Assembly (NCBI RefSeq): GCF_017813395.1
Contig: NZ_JAGIZB010000007.1
Span: 62,001-126,000, forward strand
Reading direction: 5' to 3'
Source of the DNA: Pararoseomonas baculiformis
GTDB taxonomy: Bacteria > Pseudomonadota > Alphaproteobacteria > Acetobacterales > Acetobacteraceae
DNA length: 64,000 nucleotides
The notes beneath the pieces were generated by a model, which was not told the DNA's origin, did no database searches, and saw only the letters and a program-made list of their open reading frames with translations. Shown here in pieces: positions 1 to 7,818 of this stretch (the stretch's first letter is position 1; every line of letters begins with the position of its first letter). Both the position numbers and the translations under genes were made by a program.

Positions 1-561
1 CCGGCGGCGGTGAACCAGGTTCTCGCCGCGCTGCGCTGGATGCGGGACGAAGGCGCGGCACATGGCATGGATGGCGGCCGGCTTGCCGTCTCGGGCGATT
101 CGGCCGGCGGCAACCTCGCCCTGAACGCGCTGATCCGGCTGCGCGACGCGGGCGAGGCCGGGCCGAGCTTCGGCGCCATCATCTACGGCATGCTCTCGGC
201 GGAACATGACGCGGCATCCCATGCCGCGCTCGGCACGGGCCGCTTCGGCCTGTCCACGGCCAGGCTGGACTGGTTCTGGACGCAATATCTCGGCACCACG
301 CCGCGCGACGATACCGGCGCGGCGCCGCTGCGCGCCGACCTCCGCGGCCTGCCGCCCCTGCTGCTGCTCGCCGCCGCGCTCGACCCGCTGCTGGACGACA
401 CGCTGAAGCTCGACGCCCGGCTGGACGAGGCGGGCGTGCCGCGCGAGATGCAGATCTTCGAGGGTGTGCCCCACGGCTTCATCGCCTGGACCCGGCTCCT
501 GCCCCAGGCCCAGGCGGCGCGGGCGGCGCTGGTGGAGGCGCTGCGCCGCCACCTCGGCTGA
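1..561 (+). CDS. Alpha/beta hydrolase (HSL/esterase family), 5' end cut by window
   Basis: The frame is open from base 1, so the gene starts upstream and only about 186 residues are visible. It carries the nucleophile elbow GDSAGG typical of the alpha/beta hydrolase fold-3 (hormone-sensitive lipase) family, followed later by the acid region LLAAALDPLLDD and the terminal histidine in VPHGFIAW. All three members of the Ser-Asp-His triad are therefore present. The missing N-terminus would hold the HGGG oxyanion motif. Family members hydrolyse short-chain esters in the cytoplasm. The actual substrate cannot be told. The stop codon is followed after 22 bases by the stop of a convergent gene. Confidence 0.85.
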   Translation, partial: PAAVNQVLAALRWMRDEGAAHGMDGGRLAVSGDSAGGNLALNALIRLRDAGEAGPSFGAIIYGMLSAEHDAASHAALGTGRFGLSTARLDWFWTQYLGTTPRDDTGAAPLRADLRGLPPLLLLAAALDPLLDDTLKLDARLDEAGVPREMQIFEGVPHGFIAWTRLLPQAQAARAALVEALRRHLG

Positions 562-583
562 TCCGCGCGCGGGAGAGGCGCCG

Positions 584-1051
584 TCAGCTCCGCGACGGCT
601 TCTTCCCATGCGAGACATCGGGCGTGCCGCGGAAGAGCGACATGTGCGTGTGCGTCGCCACCCAGGGCTCGCCCACCCGCTCCCGCGCGAAGGCGACGGT
701 GGCGCGTCCCGGCCGGTCGAAGGACGTGCCGTCCGGGTGGTAGCCGGTCGAGTCCCACACCGCCATGCCGGTGGCGTGCAGCCGGTCCGGCGAGACCACG
801 GCCCGGACATTGTCCAGCCGCCAGGTGAAGCCGTCGATGGTGGGCCAAACCTTGCGCCATTGGTTCTGCTCGGCGTTGTCGCGGCCGGGCACGAGGTCGG
901 TATAGGTGCCGAAGGCGATGAAATCCTCGGCGAACAGCACGCGGGCCGGCGCGAAATCCACGGCGCGCACATGCTCCGCCAGCTGGCGGAACCAGTCGCG
1001 CACCAGGGCAAGGTCCTCGGGGTCAGTGGGGGCGGTGGCCTGCACGGGCAT
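584..1051 (-). CDS. SnoaL/NTF2-like domain protein
   Basis: About 155 residues with the pattern of a SnoaL-like or DUF4440-type NTF2 fold: an N-terminal helix (DLALVRDWFRQLAEHVRAVD), a central DFIAFGTYTDLVPG stretch, and a C-terminal strand pair (WVATHTHMSLFRGTP). I chose the ATG at 1051 because GGAG lies about 9 bases upstream and the family fold begins right after it. A longer upstream frame has no coding character. Such domains are used as small enzymes or ligand-binding modules, and nothing here fixes the ligand. It is convergent with the preceding hydrolase and divergent from the oxygenase gene. Confidence 0.7.
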   Translation of the reverse strand: MPVQATAPTDPEDLALVRDWFRQLAEHVRAVDFAPARVLFAEDFIAFGTYTDLVPGRDNAEQNQWRKVWPTIDGFTWRLDNVRAVVSPDRLHATGMAVWDSTGYHPDGTSFDRPGRATVAFARERVGEPWVATHTHMSLFRGTPDVSHGKKPSRS

Positions 1052-1182
1052 GGGGAGATCTCCAGGGAAGGCAGCATGGTGGAAGCGCGGCGTTCCCATG
1101 CAAGCCCCCGGGGCCGTGGCGGCTTAACCCTTCCCTAGCCCGCACCCCGCATCCTGGCCGCCGAGCCGCAGGATGCAGCCCC

Positions 1183-1857
1183 ATGGACCTAGGACCCACG
1201 CCCGACCTGTTTCCGGTCGAGCCTCTTTCCTTCAGCGCCCAGGCCTTCCGCCTGCGCCATCTCTTCCCCACGCCGCTGCTGATGGCGCCGGTGAACGAGG
1301 CTCCGCGCCTGAATGCGCGGCTCCGCCGCAGCATCCTGGACCGGGCGGAGCGATCCGGCGGCGTGCAGCGGAGCAATGATGGCGGATGGCAGTCCGAGGA
1401 CGACTTCTGGTCCTGGTGCGGCGCGGCGGGCGATGCGCTGCTGGAAGCGGCGACGGGGCTGGTGAACGGCTTCACCAGGATGCGCACCGCCGATGGCGCG
1501 GCGCGCGAGGGCAGGCCGGACTGGCGCTGCAACGCATGGGCCAATGTGAATACGCATGGCCACGCCAACCACGCCCACCACCATCCCGGCGCCTTCTGGT
1601 CGGGCGTCTATTGGGTGGATGCAGGGGATGGGCCGGGCGGGGAGTTCGAGATCCATGATCCCCGCGGCATCCTGCCGGCCTTCTTCGCCCCGCAGCTCCA
1701 CATGGCTCTCCCGGGGTGCCTCAGCGCCGGGCTGACCGACTACATCACGCCGGAAACGGGGACGATGCTGATCTTCCCGGCCTGGCTGGTGCATGCGGTC
1801 CGGCGCTATCACGGAACCCGGCCGCGCATTTCGGTGGCCTTCAACTTCTCGGTCTGA
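1183..1857 (+). CDS. Putative 2OG-Fe(II) oxygenase
   Basis: 224 residues. The C-terminal half carries the double-stranded beta-helix pattern of the small putative 2OG-Fe(II) oxygenase family: the HHHPGAFWSGVYWV block, then GGEFEIHDPR, then the distal histidine in PAWLVHAVRRY and the 2-oxoglutarate-binding arginine in RISVAFNFSV. These supply candidate Fe(II) ligands and the co-substrate anchor. The tryptophan-rich N-terminal part (DDFWSWCGAAGDALLEA) fits the same family. AGGA about 9 bases before the ATG supports the start. The substrate is unknown. The gene stands alone, 59 bases before a pseudouridine synthase. Confidence 0.78.
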   Translation: MDLGPTPDLFPVEPLSFSAQAFRLRHLFPTPLLMAPVNEAPRLNARLRRSILDRAERSGGVQRSNDGGWQSEDDFWSWCGAAGDALLEAATGLVNGFTRMRTADGAAREGRPDWRCNAWANVNTHGHANHAHHHPGAFWSGVYWVDAGDGPGGEFEIHDPRGILPAFFAPQLHMALPGCLSAGLTDYITPETGTMLIFPAWLVHAVRRYHGTRPRISVAFNFSV

Positions 1858-1916
1858 GGCACCCCGCCGGAGAGGGGTGGGGTGCATGGGCGCCCCGGTG
1901 CTACACATCCCGCACC

Positions 1917-2891
1917 ATGACCATCGCCCTGATCACCGTGACCGAGGACGAGGCCGATATCCGCCTTGACCGCTGGTTCCGCCGCCATTTCCCGCACCTG
2001 ACCCAGGGCGCGCTCCAGAAGATGCTCCGCACCGGGCAGGTGCGGGTCGATGGCAAGCGGGCCGAGGCCAACACCCGCCTGGCCGTGGGCCAGGAGGTGC
2101 GCGTGCCTCCCATGCCCGAGGCCCCTCCCCCCGAGCCCGCGAGGCCCAGGGTCTCCGAGCGGGATGCCGAGATGCTGGAGCGCATGGTCATCTACCGAGA
2201 TGACTCGGTGATCGCGCTGGACAAGCCGCACGGGCTGCCGGTGCAGGGTGGCCCCAATATCGCCCGGCACCTCGACGGCATGCTGGACGTGCTGCGCTTC
2301 GGCCATGAGGAGCGCCCGCGCCTGGTGCACCGGCTGGACCGCGACACCTCCGGCGTCCTCCTCCTGGCCCGCAGCGCGGCGGCGGCGGCGAAGCTTGCCG
2401 CCGCCTTCCGGGGGCGGGATGCCCGGAAGACCTACTGGGCACTGGTGGTCGGCCGCCCCCACCCGCTGGCCGGGCGCATCAATATGCCCCTCGCCAAGCA
2501 GGGCGGCCCGCGCGGGGAGCGCATGACCGCCGCCGAGGAGGGCGAGGAAGGTGCGCATGCCATCACCGACTACGAGGTGGTGGACAATGCCCGCAAACAC
2601 GTCTCCTGGCTGGAGATGCACCCGCTGACCGGCCGCACCCACCAGCTCCGCGTCCATGCGGCCGCCGCGCTGAAATGCCCCATTCTCGGGGATGGCAAAT
2701 ACGGCGGGGCGGCGGCACATATTGAGGGAATGCCCGGCCTCCTGCACCTGCATGCCCGCGCCATCGAGCTGCCGCACCCCGAGGGCGGCACCCTCTCCGT
2801 CGCGGCGCCCCTGCCGCCCCATATGAAGGAGAGCTTCGAATTCCTCGGCTTCGACCGACCCCGCACGCCGCCGGCCAAGCGGACCCGCTGA
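1917..2891 (+). CDS. rluC: RluC-type 23S rRNA pseudouridine synthase
   Basis: 324 residues. An S4 RNA-binding domain (roughly residues 10-75, LDRWFRRHFPHLTQGALQKML and RVDGKRAEANTRL) is followed by the RluA-family catalytic domain. The signature HRLDRDTSGVLLLARS puts the catalytic aspartate at about residue 141. The approach motif reads KPHGLPVQGG, more like RluC than RluD, and the C-terminus has GRTHQLRVHAA. RluC isomerises three uridines in 23S rRNA domains II and V. The RluC rather than RluD assignment is inference from motif wording. No clear Shine-Dalgarno precedes the ATG. It lies 22 bases before the AsmA gene and may share its transcript. Confidence 0.82.
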   Translation: MTIALITVTEDEADIRLDRWFRRHFPHLTQGALQKMLRTGQVRVDGKRAEANTRLAVGQEVRVPPMPEAPPPEPARPRVSERDAEMLERMVIYRDDSVIALDKPHGLPVQGGPNIARHLDGMLDVLRFGHEERPRLVHRLDRDTSGVLLLARSAAAAAKLAAAFRGRDARKTYWALVVGRPHPLAGRINMPLAKQGGPRGERMTAAEEGEEGAHAITDYEVVDNARKHVSWLEMHPLTGRTHQLRVHAAAALKCPILGDGKYGGAAAHIEGMPGLLHLHARAIELPHPEGGTLSVAAPLPPHMKESFEFLGFDRPRTPPAKRTR

Positions 2892-2913
2892 CCTCAGTTC
2901 CGGGAGCCATGCC

Positions 2914-5466
2914 ATGACCGAGCCCGCAACGCCCGGGCGCGACCGGAGGTCTCGCCTCCGCCGCCTCCGCCCCTGGCTGGTCGCCCTGGGCCTTCTGGTC
3001 ATCGGCCTGCCGCTCGCGGCCTATGGGGCGATCTGGGTGGCGCTGCGCTCGGACGCGGTTCGGCCGCGGGTCGAGGCAGCGGTGGAGGCGGCCACGGGTC
3101 GGCGCTTCACCCTGGGCGCGCTGACGATCCGCCCGGCCCTCGTCCCCACCATCGGGATTGAGAACCCGGTGCTCGCCAATCCACCCGGCTTTTCCCGCCC
3201 GGAGATGCTGCGTGCGCGCCGGATCGAGGCGGAGCTGGCCCTGATCCCGCTCCTCTCCAGACAGGTGGAACTGCGCCGTCTCGCCCTGGTCGAGCCGGAC
3301 CTGCTGCTGGAGATCGGCCCGGAGGGGCGCGGGAACTGGGAGATGGGGCGCCAGCGCCCGGAGGCGCCGGGCACGGCCCCAGCCGCCCCGCCGGCGGATC
3401 CGGACCAGCCCTTCGGCCTTGCCGTGGACGCCGTCACCATCGAGCGGGGCCGTGTGACCTGGCGGTCGCCGGGGCATGAGGAGGTGGTGGAACTGCCACG
3501 CCTCACCCTGCGGGGCACGGAGCGCTCCATCCTGGCGGAGGGCCAGGCGGTGCTGCGCGGCGTCACCGCCACCGTGAATGGCGGCACCGGCCCGCTGGCC
3601 GTGCTTCTGGCCGGCGGGCCCGGGGAATGGCCCTTCCAGGCCGGCCTGTCAGCGCCTGGGCTGAATGTCGAGGCGAGCGGCAGCCTCGCCCTACCCTTCC
3701 GCCCCGATGGCTGGCGCCTGCGGCTGGCCGCCACCGCGGACAGCGCGGCCCGGCTCGCGCCCCTTCTGCCCGGCACGCCTTTGCCGGCGGCCCGGAACCT
3801 TTCCGCCGTTGCCGATGCCGGTGCTGCGGGGCTGGGCACGCTGCATGTGTCGGCGGCGGAGGTGAGCCTTCCCCTGGGAGGACAGCCGCTTTCCATCGGC
3901 CCGGTTCAGCTCTCCGCCACGGCGCCGGATGCCCCGGTCACGCTGAATGGCAGCCTACGCCTTGGCGACATCCCGGTGGCCCTGGCCGTGCAGGGGCCCA
4001 GCCTTGATGCCGTGCGCGGCGGTGGTGCCCTGCCCCTGCTTGCCAATATCGAGGGCGAAGGGCTTGCCGCATCCCTGCGAGGCAGCCTGGGGCAAGCCGG
4101 GCGCGTGGAGGGAACGGAATGGCTGTTCTCCCTCCGCGCCGCCGATCTCCGCGCCCTTGGTGCGCGTGCGGGGCGGCCGGACCTGCCGGCCCTGCACGAT
4201 GCCAGCGCCGATGGACGGGTCCGCGTGACGGCTGAGGGTGCGGAACTGCCTTCCGTCACCCTTACCTCGCGCGAGGCGGTGGGGCGGGGCTCGCTTTCCT
4301 GGCGCCGGGGCGAGCCGGTTCCGCGGCTACGGCTGCAAGCGATGCTTGACCGACTGGACGCCGATGCCCTGTCCGTGCCGGCGGCGGGGGCCGCCCCGCA
4401 GGCGGCGCCGCAGGGGCAGCCAACGCCGCCCCCGGCGACGGAAACCGCCCCGGCCAGGGCGGCCAACCGCGTGATTCCGGATAGCCCGATCGACCTTTCC
4501 GCGGTCCGCGACGCCCCGCTCGCCCTGGAAGCCGAGGGCAGCGTGGCGCTGCTGCGCCTGCGTGGCGCCGACTGGCGGGACATTACCCTGCGGGCCGTGC
4601 TGCAGGGACAGGCGCTGAAGCTGGAGCGCTTCGCGGCGGGAACTCCGGGCGGCCCGGTGACCGGCGCGCTCTCCGCGGAAGCCGGCGGGCCCGTGCCGCG
4701 CCTAGCCCTGACGTTGCGGAGCGGCGCGGGCGGCGTGGACCCGGCGCCTCTTCTCTCCGCCTTCGGCATCCGCTCCCCCGTTTCCGGCCCTGGCGCGCTG
4801 GACCTGGCGCTGAACGGCGAAGGCGCGGGCACCCGCGCCCTGGCGGCCAGCCTGGGCGGGCATATTGGCCTTGCCATGACCGGTGGTCAGGTCGATCCCC
4901 GCCTGCTGGCGGGCGCGACCCAGGCGCTTCGCGGGATCGTGCCGGAGAACACGGCCGGCGAGGCCGCGGAGATCCGCTGCGTCGCCCTGCGCTTCGACCT
5001 GCAGGCGGGCGTGGCGCAATCCCGTGCCCTGCTCGTCCAGACCGGGGTCGCCACCGTGACCGGGGGTGGCGCGGCCAATCTGGGGGATGAAACCCTGGCC
5101 TTCCGCCTTCGCCCGGTGGTGCGGGTGGGCGATGTTTCCCTGACCACGCCGGTGGGCATCACCGGCCGCTTCGCCAATCCGCGCTTTTCCGTGGATCCGA
5201 ACGCGGCGGCCGCCGCGGCGGCGGGCGTTCTCGGCGGGCTGGCCCGCCGCTCGGATGACCGGGAAACAGCCGCGCTGGGCGCCTTGGCCGAAAGCCTGCT
5301 GGGCGGGCGGAACGGCGCGCCGGGTGCGGCGGATTGCGCAGAGCAGCTGGCGGTGGCCCGTGGGGCCGCCCCCGCCGTGGGAACGCCGCCGGCCCCGGCA
5401 CCGGAGCCGCAGCGGGAACGCCGCCCGGCGGTCCAGGACCTGCTGCGCGGGTTGCTCGGGCGATAG
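2914..5466 (+). CDS. AsmA family protein
   Basis: 850 residues. A basic N-terminus is followed by one membrane helix at about residues 20-45 (WLVALGLLVIGLPLAAYGAI). The AsmA N-terminal domain comes next (VEAATGRRFTLGALTIRP, then RRIEAELALIPLLSRQVELRRLALVEPDLLLE). A long beta-rich middle contains an Ala/Pro-rich linker near residues 490-520. The AsmA C-terminal domain follows (GALDLALNGEGAGTRALAASLGGHIGLAMTGGQVDPRLLAG). AsmA-like proteins are inner-membrane anchored with a large periplasmic part, and they belong to the group linked to lipid transport and outer-membrane assembly. A GGAG 7 bases ahead supports the start at 2914. Confidence 0.85.
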   Translation: MTEPATPGRDRRSRLRRLRPWLVALGLLVIGLPLAAYGAIWVALRSDAVRPRVEAAVEAATGRRFTLGALTIRPALVPTIGIENPVLANPPGFSRPEMLRARRIEAELALIPLLSRQVELRRLALVEPDLLLEIGPEGRGNWEMGRQRPEAPGTAPAAPPADPDQPFGLAVDAVTIERGRVTWRSPGHEEVVELPRLTLRGTERSILAEGQAVLRGVTATVNGGTGPLAVLLAGGPGEWPFQAGLSAPGLNVEASGSLALPFRPDGWRLRLAATADSAARLAPLLPGTPLPAARNLSAVADAGAAGLGTLHVSAAEVSLPLGGQPLSIGPVQLSATAPDAPVTLNGSLRLGDIPVALAVQGPSLDAVRGGGALPLLANIEGEGLAASLRGSLGQAGRVEGTEWLFSLRAADLRALGARAGRPDLPALHDASADGRVRVTAEGAELPSVTLTSREAVGRGSLSWRRGEPVPRLRLQAMLDRLDADALSVPAAGAAPQAAPQGQPTPPPATETAPARAANRVIPDSPIDLSAVRDAPLALEAEGSVALLRLRGADWRDITLRAVLQGQALKLERFAAGTPGGPVTGALSAEAGGPVPRLALTLRSGAGGVDPAPLLSAFGIRSPVSGPGALDLALNGEGAGTRALAASLGGHIGLAMTGGQVDPRLLAGATQALRGIVPENTAGEAAEIRCVALRFDLQAGVAQSRALLVQTGVATVTGGGAANLGDETLAFRLRPVVRVGDVSLTTPVGITGRFANPRFSVDPNAAAAAAAGVLGGLARRSDDRETAALGALAESLLGGRNGAPGAADCAEQLAVARGAAPAVGTPPAPAPEPQRERRPAVQDLLRGLLGR

Positions 5467-5470
5467 GGGA

Positions 5471-5543
5471 TGGGCCGGGCAGGAATCGAACCCGCAACCA
5501 AGCCGTTATGAGCGGCCAGCTCTAACCGTTGAGCTACCGGCCC
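5471..5543 (-). tRNA. tRNA with CAU anticodon, probably tRNA-Ile2 (lysidine type)
   Basis: A complete 73-base cloverleaf reads on the minus strand: 7-bp acceptor stem GGGCCGG/CCGGCCC, D stem GCTC/GAGC, anticodon stem GGCCG/CGGCT with loop CTCATAA, and T arm GCGGG-TTCGATT-CCTGC. The discriminator base is A. The 3' CCA is not encoded, since the genomic bases after it are TCC. The anticodon CAU could be Met or Ile2. The body (AGCTCAACGGTTAGAGC and the CTTGGT variable region) resembles tRNA-Ile2 of other proteobacteria more than elongator Met, so Ile2 with a TilS-modified C34 is favoured. Confidence 0.9.
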
Positions 5544-5554
5544 GTCCCGCGTCG

Positions 5555-5597
5555 CTCTCTAGAGCAGATCCGGTTCCGGTGAAATCACCGGAACCGG
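5555..5597. repeat. Repeat with CTCTCTAGAGCA core and 13-bp inverted arms
   Basis: The 12-mer CTCTCTAGAGCA at 5555-5566 is followed by a perfect inverted repeat with 13-bp arms (CCGGTTCCGGTGA at 5570-5582, TCACCGGAACCGG at 5585-5597) separated by AA. The same 12-mer occurs at 16490-16501 in another intergenic spot. The hairpin is 18 bases from the stop codon of the minus-strand MetX-like gene, so it could also end that transcript, although no T-run follows. Confidence 0.6.
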
Positions 5598-5615
5598 GAG
5601 AAGCGACACGTAGCG

Positions 5616-6866
5616 TCAGGTGCCGAGGAAGCGGCGGATGGCCGGCTCGGCCTTGTTCATGCTGGCGACCCCTTCCAGATGGCCGAGGCCGCCCTGCAGT
5701 TCCACCATTTCCACCGGGCGCCCGGCCTTCCGCAAAGCCTCTACCAGATCGACATTGTAGCTGATCGGGAAGACCCGGTCCCCTGGCGCGGGCAGGACGA
5801 GCCAGCGCGCCTGGCTGCGGGAGAGGGCCGCCGCGGTGTCCGGATACTCGTGCAGGAAAAGCTGGTTGGCCCGGGTGAGATAGATGAAGGCGTTCGCGTC
5901 CGCGGTCTTGGCGCGGGCGGTGGCCGCCTCGTCCAGGAAACGCTCCACGGCGAACTGGTCCGTGATCTTGCGGGCGGGGTCCTGGCCTTCCACGGGCCGG
6001 CGGCCGAACTGGGCCATGGCGCCGCGGTCCCGTGCCTGGAGGGTGACGATCTTCAGCGCCTCAGCCAGGCCCCGCGTCGGAGGCTCGCGGCCCTGGCCGT
6101 AATAATCGCCGTTCCGCCAGTTCGGATCCATGCGGATCGGCGATTCCCAGAGTTCCATCCAGCCGATCAGGAAGGCGTCGAACTCCCCGGTGCCCACGGC
6201 CGGCATCACGCGCTCCACCATCTCCGGATAGGCGCAGGCCCATTCGATTGCCTGCAGCGCCCCCATGGACGGCCCGGCGGCCAGGGCGAGGCGCTTCACC
6301 CCGAGGCTGTCCAGCAGGCGCTTCTGCACCTCGATGAAGTCCCGCATGGAGACGACGGGGTAGTTCAGCGCGAAGGGACGGCCCGTGGATGGATCGAGGG
6401 CGGCGGGGCCGGTGCTGGTGGTGGTCGCGTCGTTCAGGTTCAGGTTCACCAGCGTGTCCGAGGACACGACGAAGAACCGGTTCGTGTCGATCGCCTTGCC
6501 CGGGCCGATGATGTTGTCCCAGTAGCCCGCCGGACCATTCGCCGCGTAGCGCCCGAAGGCGTGGCTGTTCGCCGAGAAGAAATGGGTGATCAGCACGGCG
6601 TTGTCGCCGGCCTGGTTCAGCGTGCCCGCCGTCTGATAGCCGATGCGGGCATTGGGGACCGTGCCCCCGCCCCGCGTCCGGTATTCCCCGGCGTCGAAGA
6701 CCTGCTTGCGGACGATCAGCGGCTCGCCAGCCGGGGGCGCCGATGCGGGGGCCGGGGTGGCGGGCTGGGGCGATTGGGCAGCCGCCGGGCGGACCAGCAG
6801 CGCCGGCGATGCCAGGAGCGGTGCCGCCAGCAGGCCGCGGCGGGAAATGGGACGGGCCTCACTCAA
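5616..6866 (-). CDS. Secreted MetX-like alpha/beta hydrolase
   Basis: 416 residues. The N-terminus PISRRGLLAAPLLASPALLV followed by AAAQ looks like a twin-arginine (SRRGLL) signal peptide with an AxA cleavage site near residue 30. The rest follows the homoserine O-acetyltransferase fold: NARIGYQTAGTLN, then HFFSANSHAFG, and the nucleophile elbow GPSMGALQAIEWA. The acid lies in LPAPGDRVFP and the histidine in GGLGHLEG. Classical MetX acts in the cytoplasm on homoserine, so an exported copy is more likely a hydrolase or acyltransferase of other compounds. No methionine genes are nearby. It sits between a tRNA and pyrophosphatase and is transcribed away from the latter. Confidence 0.8.
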   Translation of the reverse strand: MSEARPISRRGLLAAPLLASPALLVRPAAAQSPQPATPAPASAPPAGEPLIVRKQVFDAGEYRTRGGGTVPNARIGYQTAGTLNQAGDNAVLITHFFSANSHAFGRYAANGPAGYWDNIIGPGKAIDTNRFFVVSSDTLVNLNLNDATTTSTGPAALDPSTGRPFALNYPVVSMRDFIEVQKRLLDSLGVKRLALAAGPSMGALQAIEWACAYPEMVERVMPAVGTGEFDAFLIGWMELWESPIRMDPNWRNGDYYGQGREPPTRGLAEALKIVTLQARDRGAMAQFGRRPVEGQDPARKITDQFAVERFLDEAATARAKTADANAFIYLTRANQLFLHEYPDTAAALSRSQARWLVLPAPGDRVFPISYNVDLVEALRKAGRPVEMVELQGGLGHLEGVASMNKAEPAIRRFLGT

Positions 6867-7053
6867 ACTCGCATCCTCCCAGGATCTCTCTCGCCGCCAT
6901 GCTGCGGGCTGCCATGGCCCGCCGCAAGCGGACAGCAGGGCTCTTAGAGGCGCTTTGCGGCGAATTGCCGGCCGCCCCTGCCGCTGCTAGACGCGCCGGA
7001 ACATTTCGTCGCAAGCCGCGGCGGAACGCCCGCCTTCAACCAGGACCGCCTCC

Positions 7054-7578
7054 ATGAATCTGAGCCAGCTCCCGACCGGCAAGGCCCCGCCCTACGACAT
7101 CAACGTGGTGATCGAAATCCCCGAGGGTTCCTCGGTGAAGTATGAGCTGGACAAGGCGAGCGGGGCGGTGGTGGTGGACCGCTTCCTGTTCACGCCCATG
7201 AACTACCCGGCGGCCTATGGCTTCATCCCCGGCACCATCGCCGATGACGGCGATCCGACCGACGCGCTGGTGCTGATCCCTGCCGCCGTGGTGCCGGGCT
7301 GTGTCATCCGCTGCCGCCCGATCGGCGTGCTGCTGATGGAGGACGAGGCGGGGCAGGACGAGAAGATCGTCTGCGTGCCGCATGACAAGCTCCACCCCTA
7401 TTTTTCCGATATCCAGTCCTGCGACGACCTGCCGAAGATCACGCGCCAGCAGATCGAGCACTTCTTCGCCCGCTACAAGGACCTGGAGCCGGGCAAGTGG
7501 GTGAAGATCACGGGCTGGGGCACCAAGGAGCAGGCCGCGGAGCTGATCTCGAAAGGGGTTGCGGCGGCCGGGAAGTAG
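7054..7578 (+). CDS. ppa: Inorganic pyrophosphatase
   Basis: 174 residues, the usual length of hexameric family I pyrophosphatases. The signature [10 protein letters not shown] supplies the metal-binding aspartates. Further family blocks are the substrate lysine region [16 protein letters not shown], the [16 protein letters not shown] strand and the C-terminal [17 protein letters not shown]. It splits PPi to phosphate in the cytoplasm and so pulls biosynthetic reactions forward. The start follows a C-rich stretch without a strong Shine-Dalgarno. It is a single-gene unit. Immediately downstream the base composition falls sharply into the AT-richer island. Confidence 0.95.
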   Translation: MNLSQLPTGKAPPYDINVVIEIPEGSSVKYELDKASGAVVVDRFLFTPMNYPAAYGFIPGTIADDGDPTDALVLIPAAVVPGCVIRCRPIGVLLMEDEAGQDEKIVCVPHDKLHPYFSDIQSCDDLPKITRQQIEHFFARYKDLEPGKWVKITGWGTKEQAAELISKGVAAAGK

Positions 7579-7743
7579 TCGCCGGACAGCAAAGCTGGAT
7601 AGATCGCACAGGAGGCTCGACGCCTCTGCTGCTGCATTCAGCGCCCCACGTCAGCGATGACTAACGGTCCGATAAATGCGAATGTATCGCTCCGTTGCGC
7701 AGCATTTGAATGAACAAAACGCGCGTCTAGAGAACAGTCTGCG

Positions 7744-7771
7744 TTACTTCGCTGGAGCCGTACTTTATTAT
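7744..7771 (+). promoter_or_regulatory. Possible promoter for the island genes
   Basis: TTACTT (7744-7749) and TATTAT (7766-7771) are spaced by 16 bases in an AT-rich intergenic stretch, 47 bases before the ATG at 7819. This is a plausible sigma-70 type promoter seen by eye only, and the AT-richness makes chance matches likely. Confidence 0.35.
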
Positions 7772-7818
7772 TGCAAATATCACTCAAACCGACCTCCTAG
7801 CCAGGAGCAAAGCGCCCC

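Noticed and set aside
584-1138. Plus-strand frame across the SnoaL-like gene
   Set aside because: The minus-strand protein has a real fold pattern and a ribosome site. The plus-strand frame has neither.
5471-5543. Reading the CAU tRNA as elongator tRNA-Met
   Set aside because: This is not excluded, but the D arm and variable loop resemble tRNA-Ile2 more. There is also no initiator C1-A72 mismatch, so it is not tRNA-fMet.
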